This document shows, in pieces, positions 17,696 through 28,463 of a stretch of 64,000 bases of DNA. Source of the stretch: Nonomuraea rubra. GTDB lineage: Bacteria > Actinomycetota > Actinomycetes > Streptosporangiales > Streptosporangiaceae. Location: positions 11,019,001 to 11,083,000 of the forward strand of contig NZ_JACHMI010000001.1 in NCBI RefSeq assembly GCF_014207985.1. Direction: 5' to 3'. The notes beneath the pieces are model-generated. The model worked only from the letters and a program-made list of their open reading frames with translations. It did no database searches and was not told the origin of the DNA. A program made the position numbers and the translations under genes. Each line of letters opens with the position of its first letter. The first letter of the stretch is position 1.

Positions 17696-18331
17696 GTGCG
17701 CGCTGCGCTCGTCGTCGTCGTGGCCCTTGCCGTCGCCCTCCCCGGTTGCAGCTCCGGCACCACCCCGAAGGCCCCCAGGGCCGACTCCACGGCGCCCGTG
17801 ATCGCCCCTGGACGCCCCGGCGAGCAGGCCAGAACCCTCTCCCCCGAGGAAGCCGCCACCGCCGTCCCCACGGCCACCGCCAACGCCGCGGACGTGAAGT
17901 ACGTCCAGGACATGATCGTCCACCACCGGCAGGCCGTGGACATGGCGCTGCTCGCCCCGAACCGCGCCGAATCCGCCAAGCTCAAGGGCCTGGCCGACCG
18001 GATCCAGGACGTGCAGGGCCCCGAGATCCAGTACATGTCCACCTGGCTGCGGGAGCAGGAGCAGCGGGTGCCCGAGCACCACGCCCGCCATGAGGGCATG
18101 CCGGGCATGGCGACGCCCGAGCAGCTGGAGGCGTTGAAGGCGGCCCAGGGCAAGGAGTTCGACCGGCTGTTCCTGCAGCTCATGATCAACCACCATCTGG
18201 GCGCGATCGAGATGTCGAAGCAGGTGCTGACGGGCGGGTCGCACATCAAGATCGAGGAGCTGGCCACCGACGTCAGCGTGGAGCAGGCGGCCGAGATCCG
18301 CCGCATGCAGGAGATGCAGACCGCTCCCTGA
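17696..18331 (+). CDS. DUF305 lipoprotein
   Basis: 211 residues. Lipoprotein signal with lipobox LPGC (Cys18) and GTG start preceded by AGGAGG. The rest is a DUF305 four-helix, ferritin-like domain in two halves. The halves carry [21 protein letters not shown] and [20 protein letters not shown], each with the MIxHH signature and a following acidic or methionine residue, the expected metal-contact positions. DUF305 proteins are suspected of metal (copper or iron) binding, without firm proof. Additional His/Met residues ([13 protein letters not shown]) fit metal handling. Divergent from the two LVIVD genes, suggesting a shared function at the cell surface. Confidence 0.9.
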   Translation: MRAALVVVVALAVALPGCSSGTTPKAPRADSTAPVIAPGRPGEQARTLSPEEAATAVPTATANAADVKYVQDMIVHHRQAVDMALLAPNRAESAKLKGLADRIQDVQGPEIQYMSTWLREQEQRVPEHHARHEGMPGMATPEQLEALKAAQGKEFDRLFLQLMINHHLGAIEMSKQVLTGGSHIKIEELATDVSVEQAAEIRRMQEMQTAP

Positions 18332-18383
18332 GCGTCCGATTCCTACAAGCCACGGCGAACGCGCCCCGCGTACCGTCACGTAC

Positions 18384-19536
18384 ATGACGATCTTCCGTCG
18401 GGGAGAGCCCGGCTACGACGAGAACCGGCTGGGGCTGAACCGGGCGGCCGGCGAGTCCCGCCCGGCCCGCGTGGTCGCCGCCACCGGTGAGCACGACGTG
18501 GCCGCCGCGGTACGGCTGGGCGCCGAGCAGGGCCTGCCGGTGGGCGTCATGGCCACCGGGCACGGCCCCGCGGTGCCCGCAGACGGCGCCGTGCTGGTCA
18601 ACACGCGCCGGATGGACGGCGTGAGCGTGGATCCGGCGGCCGAGACCGCGTGGGTGCAGGCGGGAGCCCGCTGGGAGCAGGTGCTGGAGCGGACGACCCC
18701 GCACGGGCTGGCCCCGCTGAACGGATCGAGCCCGGACGTCGGCGCCGTCGGCTACACGACGGGCGGCGGCGCGGGCCTCCTGGGCCGCCGCTACGGCTTC
18801 GCCGCCGACCACGTACGCCGCCTCCGGCTCGTCACCGCCGACGGCCGGCTGCGCGAGGTGACGGCCGAGTCGGAGCCCGACCTGTTCTGGGCGGTACGCG
18901 GCGCCAAGGACAACTTCGGCCTGGTCGTGGACATGGAGATCGACCTGTTCCCGATCTATCGCCTACAGCGGCGACGTGGCGGAGGGCGAGCTGCTCGTCC
19001 GGCCGCTGCGCGAGCTGGGGCCCGTGCTGCTGGACACGGTACGCAAGCTGCCGTACGCGCAGGTCGGCTCGATCCACCACGATCCAGCAGGCGAGCCCTA
19101 TGTCGCCCATGACCGGAACGTGCTGCTGCGCGACCCGGCGCCGGAAGCCGTCGAGACCATCGCCGCGCTGGCCGGGCCGGGGTCGCCCTTCGTCACCGAG
19201 CTGCGCCAGTTCGGCGGCGCCTACGCGCGGGCGCCGCGGGTGCCCAACTGCGTCGGGGGCCGCGACGCGGCGTACTCGCTGTTCACCGGTGTCGTGCCGG
19301 AGGCCGGGGCGCTGCGCCGGCGCGACGAGCTGCTGGCCCGCCTGCGCCCGTGGAGCACCGGCGGCACGAACCTCAACTTCGCCGGCGTCGAGGACTCCGC
19401 CCCCGCCCACGTGGCGGCCGCCTACACCCCCGCCGACCACGCCCGCCTCACCGCGCTCAAGGCCCGCCACGACCCGCGCAACCTGTTCCGGATCAACTTC
19501 AACATCCCGCCATCGGACGGAGGAGGGACCCCGTGA
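18384..19536 (+). pseudogene. FAD-linked oxidase (berberine-bridge type), split by a frameshift
   Basis: Two frames together encode one enzyme. Residues 1-190 from 18384 are the FAD-binding PCMH domain: [20 protein letters not shown], the GHG motif with His60 as likely flavin attachment point, and [22 protein letters not shown]. Frame 0 loses homology after EIDLFPIYR near 18960. Homology resumes in frame +1 from about 18963 ([20 protein letters not shown]), through a substrate domain to the berberine-bridge C-terminus [14 protein letters not shown] ending at 19536. A small deletion at about 18955-18965 best explains this; a sequencing error is the alternative. In the reference as given, no full-length flavoenzyme can be made. 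The stop overlaps the next start by GTGA. Confidence 0.8.
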
Positions 19537-19805
19537 CCTCGAACCTCACCGACCTGCTCAACGTCGGCCGCGCCGTGGCCCGCCGCTTCGAACGCATCGG
19601 CATCACCCGCGCCGACCAGCTCGCCGGCCAGGACCCGCTCGACCTGTACGAGCGGATGTCGGCCGCCGCCGGCGAGCGCGAGGACCCGTGCCTGCTCGAC
19701 ACCATCATGTCCGCGGTACGCCAGGCGGAGGGCGGCCCCGCCCTCCCGTGGTGGCACTACACCCCGGAACGCAAGCGCCTGCTGGCGCGGACCGGGGAGT
19801 CCTGA
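19533..19805 (+). CDS. Small helix-hairpin-helix protein (Cdd1 / TfoX C-terminal-like)
   Basis: 90 residues from a GTG overlapping the stop of the disrupted oxidase gene. The core [35 protein letters not shown] is a helix-hairpin-helix unit of the pathogenicity locus Cdd1 family. The end [17 protein letters not shown] and [12 protein letters not shown] is also typical. Such proteins resemble the C-terminal domain of TfoX and may bind DNA or protein; no function is established. The overlap means its translation would be coupled to the upstream frame, which is now broken. Confidence 0.85.
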   Translation: MTSNLTDLLNVGRAVARRFERIGITRADQLAGQDPLDLYERMSAAAGEREDPCLLDTIMSAVRQAEGGPALPWWHYTPERKRLLARTGES

Positions 19806-19808
19806 CGC

Positions 19809-21044
19809 CTAGGAGCCCATCCGCCAGGAGTGCAGGTACTCCTCCTGCTCGGCCGTCAGCAGGTCGATGCCGATGCCGGTGGCGGCCAGCTTGAGCCTGG
19901 CCACCTCGTGGTCGATCTCCTCCGGCACGTCGTAGACCCCGGGCGCGAGGTTCTCGCGCTCCCCGACCAGCCACGCCACCGCGAGCGCCTGCGCGGAGAA
20001 CGACATGTCCATGACGGCCGCCGGATGCCCCTCGGCGGCGGTGAGGTTCACCAGCCGCCCCTCGGCCAGCAGCAGCAGCCGCCGCCCGTCGGGCATCACG
20101 TACTCGTCGGTGTTGGGCCGCACGCCCCTGTGCACCTCGTGGGCCATCTCGTCCAGGGACCGCACGTCGATCTCCACGTCGAAGTGCCCCGCGTTGGCGA
20201 GAATGGCCCCGTCCCTCATCACCGACAGGTGCTCGGCCCTGATCACGTCCCGGTTGCCCGTCACGGTGACGAACAGGTCGCCGAGCAGCGCGGCCTGCGC
20301 CATCGGCCGCACCTCGTAGCCCTGCAGGGTCGCGTCCAGCGCCTTCACGGCGTCGATCTCGGTCACGATCACCCGCGCCCCGAACCCCTTGGCCCGCTCG
20401 GCCACCCCGCGCCCGCAGAACCCGAACCCGGCCACGACCACGGTCCGCCCGGCGAGCATGGTGTTGGTGGCCCGCATGATCCCGTCCAGCGTGGACTGGC
20501 CGGTCCCGTACCGGTTGTCGAACATGCGCTTGGTTCGGGTGTCGTTCACGGCCACGACGGGGAAGCGCAGCGCCTCCTCGGCCGCCATCTGCCGCAGCCG
20601 GATGATCCCGGTCGTGGTCTCCTCGCACCCGCCGGTGACCCCGTCGAGCAGATCCGTCCGCTCGGTGTGCAGGATGTTCACCAGATCGCACCCGTCGTCG
20701 AGCACGAGCTCGGGGCCCAGGTCGAGCGCCTGGTGGATGTGCCGGTAGTAGGTCGCCCGATCGACCCCGGCCCGGGCGTGCACCGCGATCCCGTAGCTTC
20801 TCAGCGCCTCGGCGACGTCGTCCTGCGTGGACAGGGGGTTGGAGGCGGCCAGCGCGATCTCGGCCCCGCCCGCCTTCAGGGCGCCCAGCAGCACCGCGGT
20901 CTCGGCGGTGACGTGCAGGCAGGCCGCGATCCTCAGCCCGTCGAGCGGCCGTTCGAGCGCGAACCGCTCACCGATCGCCGTGAGCACCGGCATCGAGCGG
21001 GCGGCCCAGGAGATCTGCCGCTCACCGCTTTCACTGAGGTCCAT
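19809..21044 (-). CDS. Second S-adenosylhomocysteine hydrolase homologue, short archaeal/Thermotoga type
   Basis: 411 residues, clearly shorter than canonical bacterial AhcY. Catalytic features are retained: GCEETTTG, then NDTRTKRMFDNRYGTGQSTLDG with the Lys and Asp-Asn of the active site, and the Rossmann motif VVAGFGFCGRGVAERAKGFGA. It lacks the insertion of about 40 residues and the C-terminal KSDHYRY tail of its neighbour. Its end, LTAEQEEYLHSWRMGS, is that of archaeal and Thermotoga enzymes. Some archaeal relatives act on S-inosylhomocysteine, so substrate choice here is open. ATG at 21044 begins the conserved domain; a longer frame to 21113 lacks support. It lies 184 bases downstream of ahcY on the same strand, behind a strong hairpin. 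Confidence 0.88.
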   Translation of the reverse strand: MDLSESGERQISWAARSMPVLTAIGERFALERPLDGLRIAACLHVTAETAVLLGALKAGGAEIALAASNPLSTQDDVAEALRSYGIAVHARAGVDRATYYRHIHQALDLGPELVLDDGCDLVNILHTERTDLLDGVTGGCEETTTGIIRLRQMAAEEALRFPVVAVNDTRTKRMFDNRYGTGQSTLDGIMRATNTMLAGRTVVVAGFGFCGRGVAERAKGFGARVIVTEIDAVKALDATLQGYEVRPMAQAALLGDLFVTVTGNRDVIRAEHLSVMRDGAILANAGHFDVEIDVRSLDEMAHEVHRGVRPNTDEYVMPDGRRLLLLAEGRLVNLTAAEGHPAAVMDMSFSAQALAVAWLVGERENLAPGVYDVPEEIDHEVARLKLAATGIGIDLLTAEQEEYLHSWRMGS

Positions 21045-21182
21045 GGCCAACCTTAAACCGAAGAAGACGGCCGGGGTCACGCTCGTCACGGCGCCCGGCC
21101 CGTGAGCCTTCACGACCGGCCATGACAGGCGGAGGTGACGTCGGCGCGTGCGGGTGACGTGGCCCGCCGTAACAGATGGAAA

Positions 21183-21216
21183 GGCTCCGAGAGGCGAGCG
21201 ACCACCCCTCGGAGCC
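21183..21216 (-). terminator. Rho-independent-like terminator downstream of ahcY
   Basis: GGCTCCGAG (21183-21191) pairs perfectly with CTCGGAGCC (21208-21216). It lies 12 bases beyond the ahcY stop codon. On the minus strand the stem is followed by TTT only, so the U tract is short. It would separate ahcY from the short SAH hydrolase homologue. Confidence 0.7.
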
Positions 21217-21228
21217 GTTGATGACGTT

Positions 21229-23104
<1,876 letters not shown>

Positions 23105-23106
23105 AC

Positions 23107-23129
23107 GGGCGGCGGCACGCCCGCCGCCC
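23107..23129. terminator. Bidirectional terminator between merR and the cation efflux gene
   Basis: GGGCGGCGG (23107-23115) pairs perfectly with CCGCCGCCC (23121-23129) around a 5-base loop. It begins just after the MerR stop and lies just before the stop of the opposing efflux gene. A second, outer pair CTGAAC (23101-23106) / GTTCAG brackets it more widely. GC-rich stem without U tract, as is common in actinobacteria. Confidence 0.7.
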
Positions 23130-23144
23130 AGCTCGCGGGCCGGT

Positions 23145-24077
23145 TCAGCCGGAGGCGGAGGTGCTCCTGAGCCGGTCCAGGTCCGGCTCCAGGTAGATCA
23201 CCCGTGCGATCGGCACGACCGCACGAATCCGCTGCTCGGCCTCGTCGATGCCGCGCGCCACCTCGGCCGCCGTGTCGTTGTGCTCGACGGCGATCTTCGC
23301 GGCCACCAGCAGCTCCTCGGGACCCAGGTGCAGCGTGCGCATGTGGATGACGCGCGACACCTCGGGCGCCCCTTCGAGCGCGGTCCTGATCTGGTCCTCC
23401 ACGTCGGGCGAGGCGCCCTCGCCGACGAGCAGCGACTTGGTCTCGATGGCCAGCACGACCGCGATCACGGCCAGCAGCACGCCGATCATCAGGGTGCCGA
23501 TGCCGTCCCAGACGCCGTCGCCGGTGACGACCGCCATCGTCACGCCGAACAGCGCGAAGATCAGGCCGAGCAGCGCGCCCAGGTCCTCCAGCAGGATGAC
23601 GGGCAGCTCCGGCGACTTGGAGCGGCGGATGAACGCCACCCATGACTGCTTGCCGCGGACCGCGTTCGATTCGATGATCGCCGTACGGAACGAGAACGCC
23701 TCGGCGATGATCGCGAAGATCAGCACCGCGAACGCCCAGATGGGCGCCTCCACCTTGTGCGGGTCGGAGATCTTGTGCACGCCCTCGTAAAGCGAGAACG
23801 CCGCGCCGATCGTGAACAGCACCACGGCCACCACGAAGGCGTAGAAGTAACGCTCGCGCCCGTACCCGAACGGGTGCTCCTTCGTCCTGGCCCTGGCCGC
23901 CCGCTTGCCGCCGACCAGCAGCAACACCTGGTTGCCCGAGTCGGCGACGGAGTGGATGCCCTCCGCCAGCATCGAGGAGGATCCGGTGAAGAACGCTGCC
24001 ACGAATTTGGCCACGGCAATGGACAGGTTCGCGACCAAGGCCGCAACGATTGCTTTGGTTCCGCCGCTCGCGCTCAC
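23145..24077 (-). CDS. Cation diffusion facilitator family transporter
   Basis: 310 residues, six predicted membrane segments. The start VSASGGTKAIVAALVANLSIAVAKFVAA leads to the first metal-site helix (SSSMLAEGIHSVADSGNQVLLL, with His and Asp in HSVAD). The second site is in LPVILLEDLGALLGLIFA (Glu-Asp instead of His-Asp). A cytoplasmic ferredoxin-like C-terminal domain follows (VRTAL-like helix, VIHMRTLHLGPEELLVAAKI). The ED motif puts it in the SLC30A9/YdfM-like branch of proton-driven zinc or divalent metal exporters. The start is GTG. Metal specificity cannot be read from sequence. It is the last gene before a bidirectional terminator. Confidence 0.9.
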   Translation of the reverse strand: MSASGGTKAIVAALVANLSIAVAKFVAAFFTGSSSMLAEGIHSVADSGNQVLLLVGGKRAARARTKEHPFGYGRERYFYAFVVAVVLFTIGAAFSLYEGVHKISDPHKVEAPIWAFAVLIFAIIAEAFSFRTAIIESNAVRGKQSWVAFIRRSKSPELPVILLEDLGALLGLIFALFGVTMAVVTGDGVWDGIGTLMIGVLLAVIAVVLAIETKSLLVGEGASPDVEDQIRTALEGAPEVSRVIHMRTLHLGPEELLVAAKIAVEHNDTAAEVARGIDEAEQRIRAVVPIARVIYLEPDLDRLRSTSASG

Positions 24078-24126
24078 CGATCTGCTCCAGTCATTAAGAT
24101 CACCTACAAAGGCCCGATAGGGGATC

Positions 24127-25233
24127 CTATTGGGAAATCCTTGCCTTTACCTCAGTGATCGCTGACACAGAGGTCGGATCGATGTCATAACCCAGCGCCA
24201 GATAGGTGCTCGCGTAGTCGCCGAGCCCGATGAGGCTCGCCATGCGCTCCAGCGGATGCACTCCGTCGGCCGTCAGCTCGGTGACCGGCACGTCGCGCTC
24301 GCGTGCCAGCCGCAGCGACGCCTCGCGCCGCCGCGTCACCTGAGGATGCTCCTCGACATCGCGCAGGACGACGAGCCTGAGCGTGCGGCTCGCCGTGTCG
24401 GCGAAGATGTCGCGCTCGGCCATCGGCCCGTCGAGGGCCGCCACCTGGTGGTGGTCGGCCTCGGGCAGCTCGCCGTGGATGGCGGGATACTTCGCGTTCG
24501 CACCGAGCTGGCACACCAGCCGGTACGCCGCCACGGACGCCGCCGGAGACGACCCCCAGACCATCGGCACGCTCTCGGCCAGGTCCATCGCCAGCGACTT
24601 GCCCGGATTGATGAACGACTCGCTCGACGGACGGCACCGGTGCGCCAGGTCCTCCAGCGACCTGGCCACCCGTTCGAACAGGTCGGCGTCCACGGACACC
24701 AGCCGCAGCGCCGCCGCCGCCACGATCGGGGGGATGCTCAGCAGCCACAGGTTCGCCCTGGACTGGCCGGTGACCGGCACCGGCACGTAGACGGCCGACG
24801 CCTGCCTGGCGATGGCCTCCAGCGGGGTGCCGGGAGCGCCGACGCCGAGCAGCGTGCAGCCGCGCCGCACCGCCTGGGTGGCGACCGACAGCGTCTCCTC
24901 GGTCTCGCCCGAGCCGGAGACGGCGATGACCAGGTCCGTCGCCCCCACCCAGCCGGGGAGCTGGTAGGAGCGCAGGGTCACGATCGGCAGCGGCGCGCCG
25001 TTGCCGACGACCGCCGCCAGGATGTCGCCGGCGATGGCGGAGCCGCCCATGCCCGCGACCACGATGGCGCGCGGGCGCCCGTGGTCGGCCAGGCGGTCGA
25101 GGCGGGCCTCGACCGCGGTGCGGTAGCCGGTGCGTACGTGCGCCGCGGAGGCCGCGACCGCCGGGAGCATGCCGCCAGGATCGCCCTCGCCGAGGTGACG
25201 CTGGTCGTCAAGCCGCTCCGGCTCCCAGGTCAC
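24127..25233 (-). CDS. SIS-domain protein, bifunctional phosphoglucose/phosphomannose isomerase family
   Basis: 368 residues. The first SIS domain has [18 protein letters not shown] and [16 protein letters not shown] (sugar-phosphate loop). The C-terminal half holds [24 protein letters not shown], with the conserved Glu/His of the phosphoglucose isomerase-phosphomannose isomerase branch. This would interconvert fructose 6-phosphate with glucose or mannose 6-phosphate. The GTG start overlaps the Trm112 gene by four bases; manB is just upstream, so the operon would channel fructose 6-phosphate to mannose 1-phosphate. The mycobacterial neighbour Rv3256c has the same position (from memory). Confidence 0.88.
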   Translation of the reverse strand: MTWEPERLDDQRHLGEGDPGGMLPAVAASAAHVRTGYRTAVEARLDRLADHGRPRAIVVAGMGGSAIAGDILAAVVGNGAPLPIVTLRSYQLPGWVGATDLVIAVSGSGETEETLSVATQAVRRGCTLLGVGAPGTPLEAIARQASAVYVPVPVTGQSRANLWLLSIPPIVAAAALRLVSVDADLFERVARSLEDLAHRCRPSSESFINPGKSLAMDLAESVPMVWGSSPAASVAAYRLVCQLGANAKYPAIHGELPEADHHQVAALDGPMAERDIFADTASRTLRLVVLRDVEEHPQVTRRREASLRLARERDVPVTELTADGVHPLERMASLIGLGDYASTYLALGYDIDPTSVSAITEVKARISQ

Positions 25234-25397
25234 GGCTTCCTGGCCTCGTCGACGAGCAGGACGGGAATGTCATCCCGGACCGGGTAGATCAGGCCGCAGC
25301 CGGTGCAGACGAGCTCTTCCGCCTCGTTCTCGGCCCGCAGCGGGGCCTTGCACGCCGGGCAGGCGAGGATCTCCAGCAGCCAGTCGTCGATCTTCAC
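25230..25397 (-). CDS. Trm112 family small zinc-ribbon protein
   Basis: 55 residues: [20 protein letters not shown], then [24 protein letters not shown]. The two CxxC pairs form a zinc ribbon and [10 protein letters not shown] is the Trm112 signature. Family members act as small partners of methyltransferases or other enzymes. Here, wedged between manB and the SIS isomerase with four-base overlaps on both sides, its partner is unclear. GTG start at 25397. The arrangement manB-trm112-SIS is widely kept in actinobacteria. Confidence 0.9.
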   Translation of the reverse strand: MKIDDWLLEILACPACKAPLRAENEAEELVCTGCGLIYPVRDDIPVLLVDEARKP

Positions 25398-26743
25398 TCT
25401 GACACCTTTCCCACAATGGCGAGGACCTCGTCCCTGATCGCCGTCATCTTGCTCTCGTCGGCCGCCTCGGCGTTCAGCCTGAGCAGCGGCTCGGTGTTGG
25501 AGGCCCGCAGGTTGAACCACCAGCCGGACCCGCTCACGGTCAGCCCGTCGAGCTCGTCGAACTCCCCGCGCCCCGCGAACGCCTCCCGCACCCGCCGCAG
25601 CGCCTCCGCCTGGTCGGACACCGCGCTGTTGACCTCGCCCGAGGCGTGGTAACGCGAGTAGGACTCGACGACCTGCGACAGCGGCCGCTCCTGCTCTCCC
25701 AGCGCGGCCAGCACGTGCATGGCGGCCAGCATCCCCGAGTCGGCGAACCAGAAGTCCCTGAAGTAGTAGTGGGCCGAGTGCTCACCGCCGAACACGGCGC
25801 CCGACCTGGCCATCTCCGCCTTGATGAACGAGTGGCCCACCCGCGTGCGCACCGGCACGCCGCCGTGCTCGCGCACGATCTCCGGCACGCCGAGCGAGGT
25901 GATCAGGTTGTGGATGATCGTGGCGCCGGGGTACTTGGCCAGCTCGCGCACCGCGACCAGGGCCGTGATCGCCGACGGCGAGACCGACTCGCCCCGCTCG
26001 TCGATCACCCAGCACCGGTCGGCGTCGCCGTCGAAGGCGAGCCCCAGGTCGGCGCCGCTGTCGATGACCGCGCGCTGCAGGTCGCGGAGGTTCTGCGGCT
26101 CCAGCGGGTTGGCCTCGTGGTTGGGGAAGGAGCCGTCGAGCTCGAAGTAGAGGGCGGTCAGCTCGACCGGCAGCCCCTCGAACACGGCGGGAACGGTGTG
26201 ACCGCCCATCCCGTTGCCCGCGTCGACGACCACCTTCAGCGGCCTGATGCCACTCAGGTCGACCAGCCCGCGCAGGTGGTCGGCGTAGCCCTGGAGCAGG
26301 TCCTTCTCGATCACGGAACCGCTGGGCGTGGCCGTCACCCCGACCAGCTCCGCCGCCCTGTCGCGGATCTCCGTCAGCCCCGTGTCGCCGCCGATCGGCA
26401 CCGCGCCGGAGCGGCACATCTTCATGCCGTTGTAGCGGGCGGGGTTGTGGCTGGCGGTGAACATCACCCCGGGCAGCCCCAGGCTGCCGCTGGCGTAGTA
26501 GAGCAGGTCGGTCGAGCCCAGCCCGGCGTGCACCACGTCGGCGCGGCGCGAGCGGGCGCCCCGGATGAACGCCTCCGCCAGCAGCGGGGACGACTCGCGC
26601 ATGTCATGCGCGACCACCACCGACTGGGCCCCTGTCACCTCGACGAACGCCGCCCCCACGGCCTCCGCGGTCGGCTCGTCCAGCTCGTCGGGCACCACCC
26701 CGCGAACGTCGTACGCTTTGAAGATCTTGGCGAGGTCGCCCAC
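25394..26743 (-). CDS. manB: Phosphomannomutase/phosphoglucomutase
   Basis: 449 residues of the alpha-D-phosphohexomutase superfamily. Motifs in order: start IFKAYDVRG, phosphoserine loop [11 protein letters not shown], metal-binding DGDADRC, sugar-binding [10 protein letters not shown], and phosphate-binding [12 protein letters not shown]. It converts mannose 6-phosphate to mannose 1-phosphate (or the glucose equivalents) for GDP-mannose synthesis. GTG start at 26743. It heads the manB-trm112-SIS isomerase operon, and manC further along (47179) supplies the next step. Confidence 0.93.
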   Translation of the reverse strand: MGDLAKIFKAYDVRGVVPDELDEPTAEAVGAAFVEVTGAQSVVVAHDMRESSPLLAEAFIRGARSRRADVVHAGLGSTDLLYYASGSLGLPGVMFTASHNPARYNGMKMCRSGAVPIGGDTGLTEIRDRAAELVGVTATPSGSVIEKDLLQGYADHLRGLVDLSGIRPLKVVVDAGNGMGGHTVPAVFEGLPVELTALYFELDGSFPNHEANPLEPQNLRDLQRAVIDSGADLGLAFDGDADRCWVIDERGESVSPSAITALVAVRELAKYPGATIIHNLITSLGVPEIVREHGGVPVRTRVGHSFIKAEMARSGAVFGGEHSAHYYFRDFWFADSGMLAAMHVLAALGEQERPLSQVVESYSRYHASGEVNSAVSDQAEALRRVREAFAGRGEFDELDGLTVSGSGWWFNLRASNTEPLLRLNAEAADESKMTAIRDEVLAIVGKVSE

Positions 26744-26788
26744 TCTCCAGCTCCGCCCCTCGGTCGTGTCCGCCCGTACAGGACGAGC

Positions 26789-27157
26789 CTACCGGTCGCG
26801 GTGCTGCTGGGCCGATCTCAGAACGCGCAGGTGCCCGCGGCGGCTCACCTCGACGCCCTGCCCGACCGGCTCGCCCCCACCGGACGACGTGGGCCGCGCG
26901 GCCTCCCTGACCGCGTTGGCCAGCGCTTCGAGATCGTCGGAGCTGGGCGAGGCGCCGTCCGTCGGCAGCCGCACCACCTCCCAGCCGCGGGGGGCGGTCA
27001 GCCGCTCGGCGTGTTCGGCGCACAGGTCATAACAGTGTGGCTCCGCGTACGTCGCCAGAGGGCCGAGAACTGCGGTCGAGTCGGCGTATACGTACGTGAG
27101 CGTGAAGACGGCAGGCTGGCTGCACGCGGTGCGGGAACAGCGGCGGACGGGGCTCAC
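26789..27157 (-). CDS. DUF3499 family protein
   Basis: 122 residues starting VSPVRRCSRTACSQPAVFTLTYVYADSTAVLGPLATYAEPHCYDLCAEHAERLTAPRGWEVVRL (shown here only to its recognisable extent in parts: RRCSRTAC at the start, then PHCYDLCAEHAERL). The four cysteines plus His suggest a small zinc site. DUF3499 is confined to actinobacteria and sits between manB and a zincin-like gene, as seen here. Function unknown. The frame continues far upstream; I chose GTG at 27157 because it begins the conserved core, although no strong ribosome site precedes it. Confidence 0.82.
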   Translation of the reverse strand: MSPVRRCSRTACSQPAVFTLTYVYADSTAVLGPLATYAEPHCYDLCAEHAERLTAPRGWEVVRLPTDGASPSSDDLEALANAVREAARPTSSGGGEPVGQGVEVSRRGHLRVLRSAQQHRDR

Positions 27158-27434
27158 GGAGGGACCGTATCTGGTAAGAGTGCGAGGCGCCACTACCTGA
27201 GCGCTCTTAACGAGCGTGTCGCCACAATTCGGACACCTGTCGCAGCGTTTCCACCCACATGCCCCGAACCCTCCTCCGCTCTCGACGGCATCGCCCTCCC
27301 CGGCTTCCCCACCTCGTGACCTGGCCAATCCTTCGCACCCCTTCGATCTTCCCCGCGACGGGGACGCGGCGCCCCGATCTCCTCCCGGCGACGCTTCCGG
27401 GGATCGGGGGAAGCGGCCCCGTACACTTGCACAC

Positions 27435-27875
27435 GTGACACCCAGGCGCGGTCCCAGACGGCGCGATCGCCACGGCCGCGGCCTCCGCGGCCCGCTCGCC
27501 CCCTCCCATGTCCCCATGGCCAAGTCCCGCAGCGAACGCTTCGACGACCTGGTGCTCGACGCGGTCGACCGCCTCAGGCCCCGCTGGGAGAGGCAGCTGT
27601 CGGCGGTGGAGTTCGCGGTGGAGGAGGTACCGCCGCTGAGCGAGCTGGGCGACGGCCCCCGCCTCAACTCCGACCCGATCCCGTTCGGCCGCGCGGACGC
27701 CGCCACCGGCCAGTCCCCCGCCTCCATCGTGGTGTACCGCAGGCCGCTGGAGGCCCGCGCCAGGGACAGGGACACGCTGGGGGCGATGGTCCACGACACG
27801 GTGGTGGAGCAGGTGGCCACGCTGCTGGGCCTGGCCCCGGAGACCGTGGACCCCGGCTACGACGACCGCCGCTGA
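27435..27875 (+). CDS. Metallopeptidase (zincin-like) family protein with degenerate active site
   Basis: 146 residues. An Arg-rich N-terminus ([20 protein letters not shown]) leads to RSERFDDLVLDAVDRL and VVYRRPLEARARDRDTL of the zincin-like family. Where active relatives have HExxH, this protein reads VHDTVVEQVATLLGL: one His, Val-Glu-Gln and no second His. The same Val-Glu-Gln form occurs in streptomycete homologues as far as I recall, so the loss is an actinobacterial trait and not recent decay. It is therefore unlikely to be a classical zinc protease. Divergent from the DUF3499 gene, which is the usual pairing. GTG start. Confidence 0.82.
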   Translation: MTPRRGPRRRDRHGRGLRGPLAPSHVPMAKSRSERFDDLVLDAVDRLRPRWERQLSAVEFAVEEVPPLSELGDGPRLNSDPIPFGRADAATGQSPASIVVYRRPLEARARDRDTLGAMVHDTVVEQVATLLGLAPETVDPGYDDRR

Positions 27876-27902
27876 GCCCACGGCCTTGTGTCAAGACCGG
27901 CG

Positions 27903-27908
27903 GTTGAC
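27903..27908 (+). promoter_or_regulatory. Candidate -35 element ahead of the small membrane protein gene
   Basis: TTGACA at 27903-27908 matches the housekeeping -35 consensus exactly. No convincing -10 hexamer lies at the right spacing; direct repeats GAGACCGG follow at about 27920-27935. The start codon of the small membrane protein is 68 bases downstream. Confidence 0.3.
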
Positions 27909-27975
27909 AAACGTCATACGAGACCGGTGAGACCGGCGTCTACCGCCGTCCCCCCGCCACCCGCATCATCGAGAC

Positions 27976-28176
27976 ATGACGAAGAACAGCAGCCCCATCA
28001 CCCCGAACTGGGCGGTCGGACTCGGCTCCGGGCTGTGCCTCGGGGTGGCACTCGGCCTCGCGCTGTCCAACCTCGCGCTCGGCATCTCCCTGGCGGTGTG
28101 CTTCGGCGTCTCGCTCTCGTACGCGCTGGGCAAGAAGGCCGACGACGGGCCCGAGCCGGAGCGTCCCGAGCAGTGA
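27976..28176 (+). CDS. Small two-helix membrane protein
   Basis: 66 residues. The middle is two hydrophobic glycine-rich helices (WAVGLGSGLCLGVALGLALS and ALGISLAVCFGVSLSYALG) with a polar start and an acidic tail (KKADDGPEPERPEQ). Proteins of this short, Gly/Ala/Leu-rich kind are common in actinobacteria without known function. Coding potential is supported by the consistent GC-rich third positions and a plausible ATG. The opposing secreted-protein gene ends 48 bases downstream. Confidence 0.65.
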   Translation: MTKNSSPITPNWAVGLGSGLCLGVALGLALSNLALGISLAVCFGVSLSYALGKKADDGPEPERPEQ

Positions 28177-28182
28177 GCTCCG

Positions 28183-28196
28183 CCGGCCTCGGCCGG
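28183..28196. terminator. Short GC hairpin between convergent small genes
   Basis: CCGGCC-TC-GGCCGG lies between the stops of the two convergent small genes (28176 and 28224). CGGCCGGATCA also occurs twice directly (28190-28200 and 28216-28226). A weak bidirectional terminator is likely. Confidence 0.45.
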
Positions 28197-28223
28197 ATCA
28201 TGACCTCCGCCGCCCCGGCCGGA

Positions 28224-28463
28224 TCAGAGCGTGAGACAGCCCACGAGCGGGACTTCCGGCGGGACGGTCGCGGCGGCCGCGGGGTCGGCGACCGTGCCGG
28301 TGGTGCAGTTGGCCATCAGCACCGGATCCATCTTCTGGACCGACTCCAGGACCGCGACCTTGCTGGGATCGACCACGGCGTGCGCGGCCGGGGCGGGCAG
28401 GAACAGCCCGGCCGCGGCGGCGATCACCCCGGCGACGGCGATCCTGCGGGGGAAAGTCTGCAT
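28224..28463 (-). CDS. Small secreted protein with two cysteines, unknown function
   Basis: 79 residues from ATG at 28463, which has a strong AGGAGG seven bases upstream. The Sec signal peptide MQTFPRRIAVAGVIAAAAG ends with a likely cut after AHA29, leaving a 50-residue mature peptide beginning VVDPSKVAVLESVQ. Cys53 and Cys76 could form one disulphide. I recognise no family. The frame extends upstream to 28784 but the ribosome site and signal peptide fix the start. It converges on the small membrane protein gene. Confidence 0.72.
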   Translation of the reverse strand: MQTFPRRIAVAGVIAAAAGLFLPAPAAHAVVDPSKVAVLESVQKMDPVLMANCTTGTVADPAAAATVPPEVPLVGCLTL

